Shown: piece by piece, positions 33,187 to 41,102 of the stretch
Position numbering within the stretch: position 1 is the stretch's first letter
Layout: the number at the start of each line of letters is the position of its first letter
DNA from: a virus
Virus record (IMG/VR): IMGVR_UViG_3300042945_000935
Span: 1-41,360 of that record
Reading direction: 5' to 3' (one strand)
DNA: 41,360 nucleotides
The notes under the pieces: model-generated
The model's database searches: none
The model's input: the letters and a program-made list of their open reading frames with translations, nothing else
Told to the model about the DNA's origin: nothing
Position numbers and translations under genes: made by a program

Positions 33187-34258
33187 CTAAAAGTATAGAT
33201 TTATTTTTAAATAATCTCAACTGATTGTGTACATATGAACCAATTGTGGGATTAAAATATAGCTCACAATGTTCAATAATTCTAGCAGTATCAGAAATAT
33301 CCCAATCTTCTGGTATTTGATAAAAATCTTTAAATCGTACTATTCCTGCATCTAGTTCTTCTTTTTCTTTGTTTAAAATTTCATTAATATCCCATAAACC
33401 TGGATACAGTTTACACAATGAAGAAACCGAGCTGGATGCCATATTTTTTTTAACAAATGTAATTAATTCTGGCTTATTTGGTTGAACATTAGTCGGACGA
33501 AGTCGTGCGTTCTCGCTACCAGTAAGGTAGCTAACAACCTGCATGTCTGATTGATTATCCACAAGATCGGGGGTAAACCCAAAGGCATCTAGAAATTGTG
33601 ATGCCTTAATAGCAATGTCCTCAGTGCTATTAAATGGTTCTTTAGTTACTTCCGACCATTCATAAAGTAGCTTAAAAAATTCAGACAATGTAAGACCCAC
33701 GCAAGGTACTTCTGCATTATTCTTGTATTTTTCACGAATTTCAATGTCATCATGAAGGTGAAGATATATTAAATAGCCGACATTATGCAGGGACATAATT
33801 GTTTCGTATGCTAAAATTTTATTTAGTGTTGGAACAACTCGACCATTTTCTCTCACAAAGCCAGCATGTGGGCCATACATTGTATTGTCGCAGCGCCATT
33901 CTAATTCTGGGTCAAAAATAGCTCTGGATTCACAAAAAATAAAAAAACCTTGGTCAGTATTATCAATATCTGTATTATATACATCCATGAGTCGCTCCCA
34001 AGGCGTTAGGTTGACAACCTCTTCTATATCTTGAGATTTAGCGATTAGACATATGTTTCCTGCATACTTGAATGGATGATTTATAGCAACCAAGAGATGT
34101 CCGTCCTGCATAGAAAAAACTTCAGCTTCTTCAAATGGGTCGTCTCCGGCAGGAGTGCGACGATACAATTCTAAAGTACTTTCTGTAATTTGGTCTAATA
34201 CATAAAATAAACGAAATGTTTTCAGTACATCAATTGTAAAAGGTTTAACTGTAATCAT
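33176..34258 (-). CDS. Unknown protein, probable moron (360 aa)
   Basis: I do not recognise this protein. It is soluble-looking, rich in aromatic and acidic residues, and unlike the low-complexity structural proteins around it. Visible stretches include LMDVYNTDIDNTDQGFFIF, an NVGYLIYLHLHDD strand-like segment, and near the C-terminus DAGIVRFKDFYQIPEDWD, which is reminiscent of the N-terminal part of 2OG-Fe(II) oxygenases but not sufficient to call one. The ATG at 34258 follows AAGGCACAAT. It lies among fibre genes and is followed by an oxygenase remnant, which suggests an enzyme that modifies the fibres or virion surface, an inference only. Confidence 0.65.
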   Translation of the reverse strand: MITVKPFTIDVLKTFRLFYVLDQITESTLELYRRTPAGDDPFEEAEVFSMQDGHLLVAINHPFKYAGNICLIAKSQDIEEVVNLTPWERLMDVYNTDIDNTDQGFFIFCESRAIFDPELEWRCDNTMYGPHAGFVRENGRVVPTLNKILAYETIMSLHNVGYLIYLHLHDDIEIREKYKNNAEVPCVGLTLSEFFKLLYEWSEVTKEPFNSTEDIAIKASQFLDAFGFTPDLVDNQSDMQVVSYLTGSENARLRPTNVQPNKPELITFVKKNMASSSVSSLCKLYPGLWDINEILNKEKEELDAGIVRFKDFYQIPEDWDISDTARIIEHCELYFNPTIGSYVHNQLRLFKNKSILLEQL

Positions 34259-34266
34259 ATTGTGCC

Positions 34267-35463
34267 TTAAGGTCCGTAGTATTTGAATGTAATGCCACCA
34301 GCACTGCCTGCGCCAAACTGAGAGCCTCCACTGCCAACTATTGTACCAGAACCTACAGAGAAACCTCCAGCAGATCCGTTGCCTTGTGTTCCGTATCCAC
34401 CTCCACCGTTTCCTCCACGAAGGCCATATGCTCCACCCCCAGTACCTCCATTGCCACCAACTTGAGTTGCCGTACTATGTCCCGTGGCATTTGAACCAGC
34501 AGAATCTGTTCCGCCACCACCACCACAGGCATAATAGGAAGCATTCCATGCATAGATGGGCTGATTAGTGTCATTGCCGTAAATTGGCTGGTTGTAGTCT
34601 GGACCATAGGCCGTACAGTTTCCGTTCTTATCAAAACTTTGACACACTTGTACATAGCCAACTACGACCTGAACATAAGTGCCAGTGAAGTAGTAATAAC
34701 CATAAGCATTTGTGCCACCAAGGTTAGATGCGTTAGTGCCGCTGCCAGCAGTTCCACCCCTACCACTAGGTGCACTGTTGACACCTGGATGTTCACCAGC
34801 AGTTCCTCCTCCACCAGTCCATGTAGTCGAACCAACTGTCAAAGTTGTGCTACCACCTGTCGTTGCAGTACCAGTACCAGTACCACCGTTTCCTGCGGCA
34901 CCTCCTGCTCCGACAGTTCCGCTAACTGTTTGTGTACCAGTTGCTGATGATGTGTGAGATGAGAATAGACGATAACCGCCACCGCCACCGCCACCATAGT
35001 TGGCTCCACCACCTGCTCCGTAAAGAAGCATTTCATAGATAACTGGTGCAACGGCACTTCCGCTAGTTGGTGTTACTGAAGGAATTGAAACAGAGAAGGC
35101 ACCAGCAGTAGTTTGCGTAAACGTCTTTAAAGACCAGGTAGTGAATGATGTGCTTGAACTTGTAGTAGTTCCAATAGCGTTTGTTGCACGGCAGCGAACA
35201 TAGTAGAGAGTTGCAACCGCTAGACCAGTTATGTTTTGAAAAATGCTTGAAGCCTGACCGCTAACAGTAGAGCCATATGTAACTGTTGTGAATGTTGTAA
35301 AAGATGAACTAGTTGAGTAATCAAAATAAACAGTAGTTGGGTATTTATTAGCGGAAACTGTTGCGTTTAGCGTCGCAATAGATTGATTAAAATTAGTTGT
35401 AGAACCAATTGTTATGTCTGGCAGCAACTTGGGTATGCTGCTAGTCCCACGCTTGATAGGCAT
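34267..35463 (-). CDS. Glycine-rich adhesin with FnIII-like domain (398 aa)
   Basis: Residues about 12-108 form a fibronectin-III-like domain (ATLNATVSANKYPTTVYFDY, LAVATLYYVRCRATNAIGTT). The remainder is dominated by glycine runs (YGAGGGANYGGGGGGGYRLF, GGNGGTGGGAYG) separated by variable loops, an architecture like the glycine-rich receptor-binding tips of T-even-like phages (polyglycine-II sandwich, gp38 of phage S16). Loops with Tyr, Asn and Gln, for example DYNQPIYGNDTNQPIY, and three cysteines, are candidate receptor contacts. The stop and start overlap with the upstream collagen-like gene as TAATG. Probably a terminal host-recognition protein. Confidence 0.72.
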   Translation of the reverse strand: MPIKRGTSSIPKLLPDITIGSTTNFNQSIATLNATVSANKYPTTVYFDYSTSSSFTTFTTVTYGSTVSGQASSIFQNITGLAVATLYYVRCRATNAIGTTTSSSTSFTTWSLKTFTQTTAGAFSVSIPSVTPTSGSAVAPVIYEMLLYGAGGGANYGGGGGGGYRLFSSHTSSATGTQTVSGTVGAGGAAGNGGTGTGTATTGGSTTLTVGSTTWTGGGGTAGEHPGVNSAPSGRGGTAGSGTNASNLGGTNAYGYYYFTGTYVQVVVGYVQVCQSFDKNGNCTAYGPDYNQPIYGNDTNQPIYAWNASYYACGGGGGTDSAGSNATGHSTATQVGGNGGTGGGAYGLRGGNGGGGYGTQGNGSAGGFSVGSGTIVGSGGSQFGAGSAGGITFKYYGP

Positions 35464-36515
35464 TACGCACTCAAGTCCCCGATAAGAACATAGCTATTGC
35501 TATCTACGCAGAATAAAGAAGCTGCAGAATATCTAGCTCTAAACTTTAATCCTGGTGTACTATTTATTGTTACTCCTGAAGCAGCGATTGTTATTTGTCC
35601 AGCTCCAAGCTGTAGTAGGTCTATTGATTGACCTGCACTTAATCCTGTTGAAGTATTAACAGTTACTGTTATCGCTGAAGCATTATCTAATGTAACCATT
35701 TTTCCTAAGTCGCTATTGGCTAAAGTGTAACTAGTTCCTGTTTGTACATTTATTGTTTGCGTGCTAGCAAAAGATCCACTAGGGCCAGTTGGGCCAGTTG
35801 GGCCAGTTAATCCTGCTGGTCCGTTAGGACCAGTTGGTCCTGTAGGGCCAGGAACTGTTGATTCGGCTCCAGTGGGACCAGTTGGGCCTGTAGGGCCTGG
35901 TGAACCCGTAGGGCCTTCAGGACCAGTTGGTCCAGTAGGGCCAGGAACTGTTGATTCGGCTCCAGTGGGACCAGTTGGGCCTGTAGGGCCTGGTGAACCC
36001 GTAGGGCCTTCAGGTCCAGTAGGTCCAGTAGGGCCAGTAGGGCCAGGAACTGTTGATGCGGCTCCAGTGGGACCAGTTGGGCCTGTAGGGCCTGTGGGAC
36101 CTGTAGGACCAGCAGGACCCACCTCAAGGCCTGCTACAGCAATATAAATAGAAACTCTAATAGAGTTAGAAGATGGTGGAGAATCAAAATAAACAGTTAT
36201 AGCATTGCTGGAAGTTGCTTCCCAAGAAGTTAAAATTAAACCATATGGAGAAGCAGCCTCTCTAATTGTTACACTTACGTCCCTACTACCAAAGTTATGC
36301 GTTAAAACATATGAATTACTGGTGCCATCGCCAATTGTAGCGTTATATACAGTTCCAGCTAGATTGGCGGAACTAGTAAATTCAACAATAGCGTTGGAAC
36401 TATTCTTGTAATAAAGTTTTCCATCGGCGTAGTTAATTGCTAATTCGCCATATTCCAAAGATGTAGGCGTATTGGACGATGTGCCACTATTTTTTAATTT
36501 TATAGTATTAGCCAT
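35463..36515 (-). CDS. Collagen-like virion fibre (350 aa)
   Basis: N-terminal residues 1-50 carry an attachment module (IKLKNSG...[16 protein letters not shown]) shared with the longer fibre upstream. A beta domain (about 55-130) is followed by about 30 Gly-X-Y triplets, mostly GPT (about 133-245), that should form a trimeric collagen-like rod. The C-terminal domain (about 250-350; [19 protein letters not shown]) is a common phage fibre end. The ATG at 36515 follows GTGGAGTGACTA. The triplets include many prolines, so a prolyl hydroxylase would have a natural substrate; its remnant lies about 2.3 kb downstream. Confidence 0.85.
   Translation of the reverse strand: MANTIKLKNSGTSSNTPTSLEYGELAINYADGKLYYKNSSNAIVEFTSSANLAGTVYNATIGDGTSNSYVLTHNFGSRDVSVTIREAASPYGLILTSWEATSSNAITVYFDSPPSSNSIRVSIYIAVAGLEVGPAGPTGPTGPTGPTGPTGAASTVPGPTGPTGPTGPEGPTGSPGPTGPTGPTGAESTVPGPTGPTGPEGPTGSPGPTGPTGPTGAESTVPGPTGPTGPNGPAGLTGPTGPTGPSGSFASTQTINVQTGTSYTLANSDLGKMVTLDNASAITVTVNTSTGLSAGQSIDLLQLGAGQITIAASGVTINSTPGLKFRARYSAASLFCVDSNSYVLIGDLSA
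35807..36115 (-). repeat. Tandem repeats encoding GPT collagen-like triplets
   Basis: A short nine-base pattern (Gly-Pro-Thr) is embedded in larger units marked by GGAACTGTTGAT at 35851, 35944 and 36046 (+ strand). The first spacing is 93 bases and the second 102, one triplet block more. Bases are almost identical between units, indicating recent duplication or gene conversion. Confidence 0.85.
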
Positions 36516-36538
36516 TAGTCACTCCACTTAACTAAGTT

Positions 36539-36547
36539 ATTATAACA
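36539..36547 (-). promoter_or_regulatory. Candidate extended -10 promoter before the collagen-like fibre
   Basis: The 40-base gap contains TGTTATAAT on the minus strand, a perfect TGnTATAAT box like that before the chaperones. No convincing -35 hexamer is seen. Confidence 0.35.
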
Positions 36548-36555
36548 TAAGTTAA

Positions 36556-38364
36556 TTAGAACGTGCCACCATCAATTGTGTATGTATCAACACCAAGAGT
36601 AGTTCTAGCTGTAGCTGCGTCTGCATCATCAAGTAATCCTCTAATAAATGAACTTAATGTTGTAACTGTTGCAGTTCCTGATCCAGTAAAATATGGAAGA
36701 GCATCTGCTGCAGAAGTTAATCCTGCTATTGCTCCAAGGTTTGCATTGTAAGCCTGTACATTAGTGCCTATTGCTAATCCAAGAGCCGTACGAGCTGCTC
36801 CAGCGTCTGTAGAGCCCGTTCCACCGTTAGCTATGGCTATTGCGGTACCATTCCATGTACCAGTTGCAATTGTTCCAACTGAAGTAAGGCTTGATGCGGT
36901 TACCCCTGAACCAAGAGTTGAACCAGAAAGAACATCAGTTCCATTGATTTTAAAAGTTTTACCATTTACAAGATTCATGTTTTCTGATGAAGTCCATGAG
37001 TCAGTTGCGTCAATCCAGTTAAAGGTCTTGTCTGTTGCGCCCTTAAGGGTAAGACCACCACCATCAGCACCTGCGTCTGTTGGACTTGCGACTGAACCAA
37101 GCTCGATATTCTTATCGTCAACCGTGATTGTAGTTGAGTTAATTGTAGTTGTTGTACCGTTGACTGTCAGATCACCTGAAAGGGTAAGAGATGTACCAGT
37201 AGCAGCACCAATGTTTGGCGTTACAAGTGTTGGCGTATTAGCAAATACAAGTGCTCCAGTACCAGTTTCATCCGATATAATTCCAGCAAGTTCTGATGAT
37301 GAAGTAGCTGCAAAATCCGAAAGTTTATTATTAGTAAGCGCTACAGTACCAGTTGCGTCTGGAAGACTTACGGTTCTGTCGGCTGTCGGGTCAGTAACTG
37401 CAAGGACTGTCTCAAACTCATTAGCCGTTGCGCCTTCAAATGTAATAAAATGTGCATCTGGAAGATAGATACCATGAATTCTTGGAGTCCCACCAGTAGC
37501 CGTGATTTCTGGTCCATTGATGGTTGGCGTAGTAAGAGTCTTGTTCGTAAGCGTTTGAGTGTTTGTAGTTCCAACTACTGCACCAGTTGCACCATGAGCT
37601 TCTGTTGCTGATGTATGAGTCGTTAGATTACCTGCAACTGTTGAAGCTGAACCATAGGCGTCGTAGGTATTCGCTGTTACTGAAATTGCACCTGTTGAGT
37701 CTGTGTAAGTAAGGCCTGTCCCAACTGCATTTCCAACTGCATCTTGAGCAGCTTCGTTGAAGTCTGTAACTGCACTTGCTGGGATAGCGATGTTTGCTGT
37801 GCCAGCTGCGGTCAAACGACCTTGAGCGTCAACTGTAAAGGTTGAAACTGCTGTAGCTGAACCATATGAACCAGCCGTAACAGTTGTATTATCAAGATCT
37901 ATTGTAACTTTATCAGATGCACCAGCTGTAGCAGTTAGTCCTGTTCCACCGGAAATTGTTAATGTATCACCAAGAGTAATTGTCTGACTTGTTCCACCAT
38001 CTCCAGCTAAAGTAAAAGAACCTGATACTGCGCCTACTGCAGCAGCTACGAATGCTGTTGTTGCAACTTTGGTACTATTATCTCCCGATGTTTGAGTAGT
38101 AGCTGTTGCAGATCCGCCAAGTTCAACTGTTCCTGAAAATGTTTTATTACCAGTAACTGTTTGTGTACCAGAAAGGCCTACATAGGCACCCGGGCCAGCA
38201 ATAGCTAAAGAAGAGGTTGCAAGTCCGCCTTCTCCACCGGTTCCTTTGCCATAATAAAGTGTATCATCAGCTTCATTAAATGCTAATTCAGCATTGGCAA
38301 GACCTGTTGGTGCTCCAACTGCTCCAGCGCTAGACCTTCTTTTGATTCTGATTGTATTTGCCAT
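36556..38364 (-). CDS. Repetitive tail/neck fibre protein (602 aa)
   Basis: I use the ATG at 38364, after GGAGGAAATTTCTAAA, in preference to an ATG six codons upstream that lies within the preceding gene. The N-terminus (ANTIRIKRRSS...LANAELAFNEADDTLYYG) is the attachment module shared with the collagen-like fibre. The body is Thr/Ala/Gly-rich and contains blocks found in many phage fibres: TVTGNKTFSGTV, SGDNSTKVATTAFV, TNTQTLTNKTLTTPTI, GTGALVFANTPTLVTPNIGA and GTGSTDAGAARTALGL. No chaperone or lytic domain is visible. It should form an elongated trimeric fibre. Confidence 0.82.
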   Translation of the reverse strand: MANTIRIKRRSSAGAVGAPTGLANAELAFNEADDTLYYGKGTGGEGGLATSSLAIAGPGAYVGLSGTQTVTGNKTFSGTVELGGSATATTQTSGDNSTKVATTAFVAAAVGAVSGSFTLAGDGGTSQTITLGDTLTISGGTGLTATAGASDKVTIDLDNTTVTAGSYGSATAVSTFTVDAQGRLTAAGTANIAIPASAVTDFNEAAQDAVGNAVGTGLTYTDSTGAISVTANTYDAYGSASTVAGNLTTHTSATEAHGATGAVVGTTNTQTLTNKTLTTPTINGPEITATGGTPRIHGIYLPDAHFITFEGATANEFETVLAVTDPTADRTVSLPDATGTVALTNNKLSDFAATSSSELAGIISDETGTGALVFANTPTLVTPNIGAATGTSLTLSGDLTVNGTTTTINSTTITVDDKNIELGSVASPTDAGADGGGLTLKGATDKTFNWIDATDSWTSSENMNLVNGKTFKINGTDVLSGSTLGSGVTASSLTSVGTIATGTWNGTAIAIANGGTGSTDAGAARTALGLAIGTNVQAYNANLGAIAGLTSAADALPYFTGSGTATVTTLSSFIRGLLDDADAATARTTLGVDTYTIDGGTF

Positions 38365-38365
38365 T

Positions 38366-38704
38366 TTAGAAATTTCCTCCATCGGTTAGATTGTTTTCAG
38401 AGTAGTTGACCCACTGAGAGCCGTTGTATCGTAATATATTGCCTGTTGCAACTGAACTTATAGTAACATCAGTTAATCCATTTAAAATAGACTGAGTTGA
38501 TATACTTTGTTCTGCTGCTATAATTCTGTCTTTGACAGTTAAATAAGATCCTGCTGGACTAACACCTAAAACTGTTTGCAAAGCTTCTATGGCGTCATTT
38601 GCATTTGTGTGCTGCAAATGGTGTGGCACTGTGTTAGAGTTTAAAGTATCTGTTGCGGTAGGATTCACTAGATTGTCTAGAGAAGCTGGATAATTTGTTG
38701 CCAT
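38366..38704 (-). CDS. Small fibre-associated adaptor protein (112 aa)
   Basis: It begins ATNYPASLDNLVNPTATDTL and continues with HLQHTNANDAIEALQTVLGV, a pattern I know from many phage structural genes beside fibres. The C-terminal part (GNILRYNGSQWVNYSE) is a short beta segment common to fibres. The ribosome site is AAGGAATATC before the ATG at 38704. The stop lies one base before the next start, and the ribosome site of the next gene is inside this one, so the two are probably coupled. Confidence 0.75.
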   Translation of the reverse strand: MATNYPASLDNLVNPTATDTLNSNTVPHHLQHTNANDAIEALQTVLGVSPAGSYLTVKDRIIAAEQSISTQSILNGLTDVTISSVATGNILRYNGSQWVNYSENNLTDGGNF

Positions 38705-38712
38705 GATATTCC

Positions 38713-39123
38713 TTATAAAGCTATGATTTTAGTGGAATCATTATTCCACACTATAGTAACAGGGGCTTGGATATTTGCGCTAGAAAAGGGTAAGCCTGTC
38801 GACGTATCTAAGTATGCTATTAGCCTAGAAGTCGCATCAGAGCCACTGTCTGAATATAATGCTACTGCATTAAAAGAATTGCCTGAATAATTTCCGATCG
38901 TTACGTCGTCAGCGTCAAATACTCCATCTGTTACGGTTTTGTTAGATAGTCCTGAACTTCTGTCTTCAATAGAAGATGAGTTAATGTCTGAAACAAATTG
39001 ATGTGTATTTACATTGGGCGTATAAGTATTGTTTAGTATTAATACTTTAATTGTGTTTGAATATAAATTAATTTCACCTTTTAAAAAAGACTCTTTTGCT
39101 TTTTTATAAATAAAATTAGCCAT
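38713..39123 (-). CDS. Conserved small virion protein (136 aa)
   Basis: The layout matches a small structural family seen in many environmental phages: a start like ANFIYKKAKESFLKGEINLY, then IKVLILNNTYTPNVNTHQF, NKTVTDGVFDADDVTIG, FNAVALYSDSG and RLIAYLDTSTGLPFS. The fold is probably beta-rich. Start and preceding stop overlap as TAATG. It probably links fibres to the virion or decorates the head; the exact site is unknown. Confidence 0.75.
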   Translation of the reverse strand: MANFIYKKAKESFLKGEINLYSNTIKVLILNNTYTPNVNTHQFVSDINSSSIEDRSSGLSNKTVTDGVFDADDVTIGNYSGNSFNAVALYSDSGSDATSRLIAYLDTSTGLPFSSANIQAPVTIVWNNDSTKIIAL

Positions 39124-39893
39124 TAAACACCAACATCTTTAGAAACTATAATTCTGTATTTATATCCAGATTCATAGTATGTTGCGTCTTCTTCATTGTA
39201 AACTGGAGTTGCGTCATCAGAGGGAAAATCGACATAGACTTCTGGTTTCCATGAATGCATAGAAACGTTTGCTGATACATTTTCCCATCTTGATGGTGAT
39301 CTTTGTATTTTTTTTCTTTGTGCTTTAAAATAGAAGCTATTAAGGAAGTTTGAAGCTGGTCTAGAACTAAATGTTATTGTCACTCTTCCGTTATTGTATG
39401 AATTATCTAGATAAAAATCTCCATTAGATGGATCTACGGAGGCAATATAAAAATTAGGATTCTTTGCTATTATTTGAATAGACGTATATGCGTCTGTTCT
39501 TATTGAGTGATCTTCAATATAAACTTCTTGAATTTCTGGAACTCTAATTGAAGAAAAACTAGAAGGTGTTGCAGCTTCGGTGGTTTCAAATATAACTTGC
39601 TCTTCGGCTATTAGCTCATTTGCTGCATCGAGAAAGCCAACAGCTCTAATTTTGTATTCTGTCTCACTTTGAAGAACTGCATCCCAATATAGGGTAAGAG
39701 TTCTGGAGACTTGATTGTAATCAGTTATTGTATTAATAGTTAAAAAAGGATTAGCAACAATAGTTGGTGTAGCTGTATTGGTTTGTACAATAAAATTGCT
39801 ATTCTTTAATGAAGATATTTTTATTGTTCTTCCAAATTTAATTATTGCAGTATTTAAATTAATTTCTGCGTGCTCTATTAGGTTTAGTGCCAC
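39123..39893 (-). CDS. Ig-like virion appendage protein (256 aa)
   Basis: The start is a GTG at 39893, five bases after AGGAG; the ATG overlapping it is in another frame and meets a stop after two codons. Residues about 30-110 form an Ig/FnIII-like unit (SRTLTLYWDAVLQSETEYKI), and a second beta domain (about 120-256) includes IQIIAKNPNFYIASVDPSNG and VYVDFPSDDATPVY. No enzyme motif is present. It leads the appendage operon directly after the capsid terminator, so it may attach the appendages to the capsid or neck. Confidence 0.65.
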   Translation of the reverse strand: MALNLIEHAEINLNTAIIKFGRTIKISSLKNSNFIVQTNTATPTIVANPFLTINTITDYNQVSRTLTLYWDAVLQSETEYKIRAVGFLDAANELIAEEQVIFETTEAATPSSFSSIRVPEIQEVYIEDHSIRTDAYTSIQIIAKNPNFYIASVDPSNGDFYLDNSYNNGRVTITFSSRPASNFLNSFYFKAQRKKIQRSPSRWENVSANVSMHSWKPEVYVDFPSDDATPVYNEEDATYYESGYKYRIIVSKDVGV

Positions 39894-39937
39894 ATTTATC
39901 TCCTAATCATTTATAAATATTAGTAACAAAAAAACAT

Positions 39938-39979
39938 AGGATAATAAACAAAGGGAGTGGCTTTTACACCACTCCCTTT
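39938..39979 (-). terminator. Intrinsic terminator after the capsid gene
   Basis: A perfect 11-base-pair stem (39950-39960 with 39969-39979, eight-base loop) is followed on the minus strand by TTTATTAT, preceded by TTTG. It lies 37 bases after the capsid stop and separates capsid from appendage genes. The T-run is imperfect, so partial read-through is likely. Confidence 0.75.
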
Positions 39980-40015
39980 GCCCCGGGTATCGTAACTATA
40001 ACACCCTAAGGTCTA

Positions 40016-41074
40016 TCAGGTCATTTCGTTTGTGACCTGAACCTCATAGTTGCGTGCTAATCTAACACCCTTAGCAACAGTGATTCCCTCACCGTCGCCA
40101 AGCATTACGATGTCGTAGCGCTCTTTCATCTTCATTGAGCGAATGTCACGGCTTGGATCATCAAACTGATCGGTGCTCATGTCATCCTTAACAAGAAGAG
40201 TGCCAACTTCGTTGCGGTCGATCAAGAAAAGATCTGAACTAGCAGCGGTAGCACCACTCTTTGCTGTGAAGCTTACGAAAGGTGAAACGATTACGTTAAG
40301 GCCCATGGGAGCAGTTGCGTTAAGCGCTGCTTCCTTGGACTGAGGACGATAGCCCCAGCTGGTGTTGACTGCAGCTGCTGAACCACCTGTGTGGAAGATT
40401 GCATCCTTAAGGAATACAGACCACATGAGTGGGTGCAAAATGAAGTCGGTTGGAATATGATTCTCTGCCATTAAGACAGCAGCCATATCGATGATGTCGT
40501 CCCATGTAACGGTCTTGTTTGCAGTACCGTTAATGTCGCGACCAGTTGTATCATCGTATGAACCACTATCATTGTCAAAGACGATTGTTGCAGCGTCTTT
40601 GAAGCGGCTTAGAGCGATCTGCTCCTTAAGGCGAGCCATTGCACGACCTGCAGCCCTTACGTGAAGGCCAACGATATCCCAAAGAGAGTCTGCGATGACT
40701 TCTTCGGTAAATGCTAGCTTAACGCCCTTTTTGGAGACTTTGCCCTCGATTTGCTTTGCAAAAGCGAGTGCTTGCTCTGGATATTCTTGTCCTTCGGGAA
40801 TCTCTGCTGCTTGGATAGCGTTTACTGCGGGGAACTCCAAGGAGCGTCCCTTTCCTAGGCGAACTGTTGAAAGAAGTGGCGTTACCAACAATTGTGGCTC
40901 TGCTGCTTCCTTAAGAGTGCGAGAGATGATCTTAGGGAAGAGAATAGCAGCATCTGGTGATGCAAACGCTTCCTTAATAGTTACTCTGTTGTCTTCGTCA
41001 ATGTGTCCGTCTTCGGCCAGCGCGGCTTCCCAAGCTGGGAGACCCGAGAGGAGCTCTTGGATTGTCTTACTCAT
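40016..41074 (-). CDS. Major capsid protein, HK97-like (352 aa)
   Basis: The N-terminal arm is helical (SKTIQELLSGLPAWEAALAE) and is followed by the E-loop/P-domain-like region (LVTPLLSTVRLGKGRSLEFP, AAEIPEGQEYPEQALAF), a spine helix region (EEVIADSLWDIVGLHVRAAG), an A-domain with DFILHPLMWSVFLKDAI and PMGLNVIVSPFVSF, and a final GITVAKGVRLARNYEVQV. This matches the layout of HK97-fold capsid proteins. There is no sign of a large N-terminal scaffold. AGGAGG lies 12 bases before the ATG at 41074; stops are tandem TGA TAG. Codon use is richer in G and C than in the following genes, as expected for a highly expressed gene. A terminator follows. Confidence 0.87.
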   Translation of the reverse strand: MSKTIQELLSGLPAWEAALAEDGHIDEDNRVTIKEAFASPDAAILFPKIISRTLKEAAEPQLLVTPLLSTVRLGKGRSLEFPAVNAIQAAEIPEGQEYPEQALAFAKQIEGKVSKKGVKLAFTEEVIADSLWDIVGLHVRAAGRAMARLKEQIALSRFKDAATIVFDNDSGSYDDTTGRDINGTANKTVTWDDIIDMAAVLMAENHIPTDFILHPLMWSVFLKDAIFHTGGSAAAVNTSWGYRPQSKEAALNATAPMGLNVIVSPFVSFTAKSGATAASSDLFLIDRNEVGTLLVKDDMSTDQFDDPSRDIRSMKMKERYDIVMLGDGEGITVAKGVRLARNYEVQVTNEMT

Positions 41075-41102
41075 CTTAGGATTATTCCTCCTGTGTTATT
41101 AA

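Noticed and set aside
35807-36115. CRISPR array
   Set aside because: The repeat is in-frame, encodes Gly-Pro-Thr triplets and has no unique spacers.
35761-36147. Plus-strand Gly/Pro/Val-rich reading frame
   Set aside because: It is the antisense shadow of the collagen-like repeat.
39900-39930. T4-type late promoter (TATAAATA) before the Ig-like gene
   Set aside because: The match reads on the plus strand, opposite to all genes.
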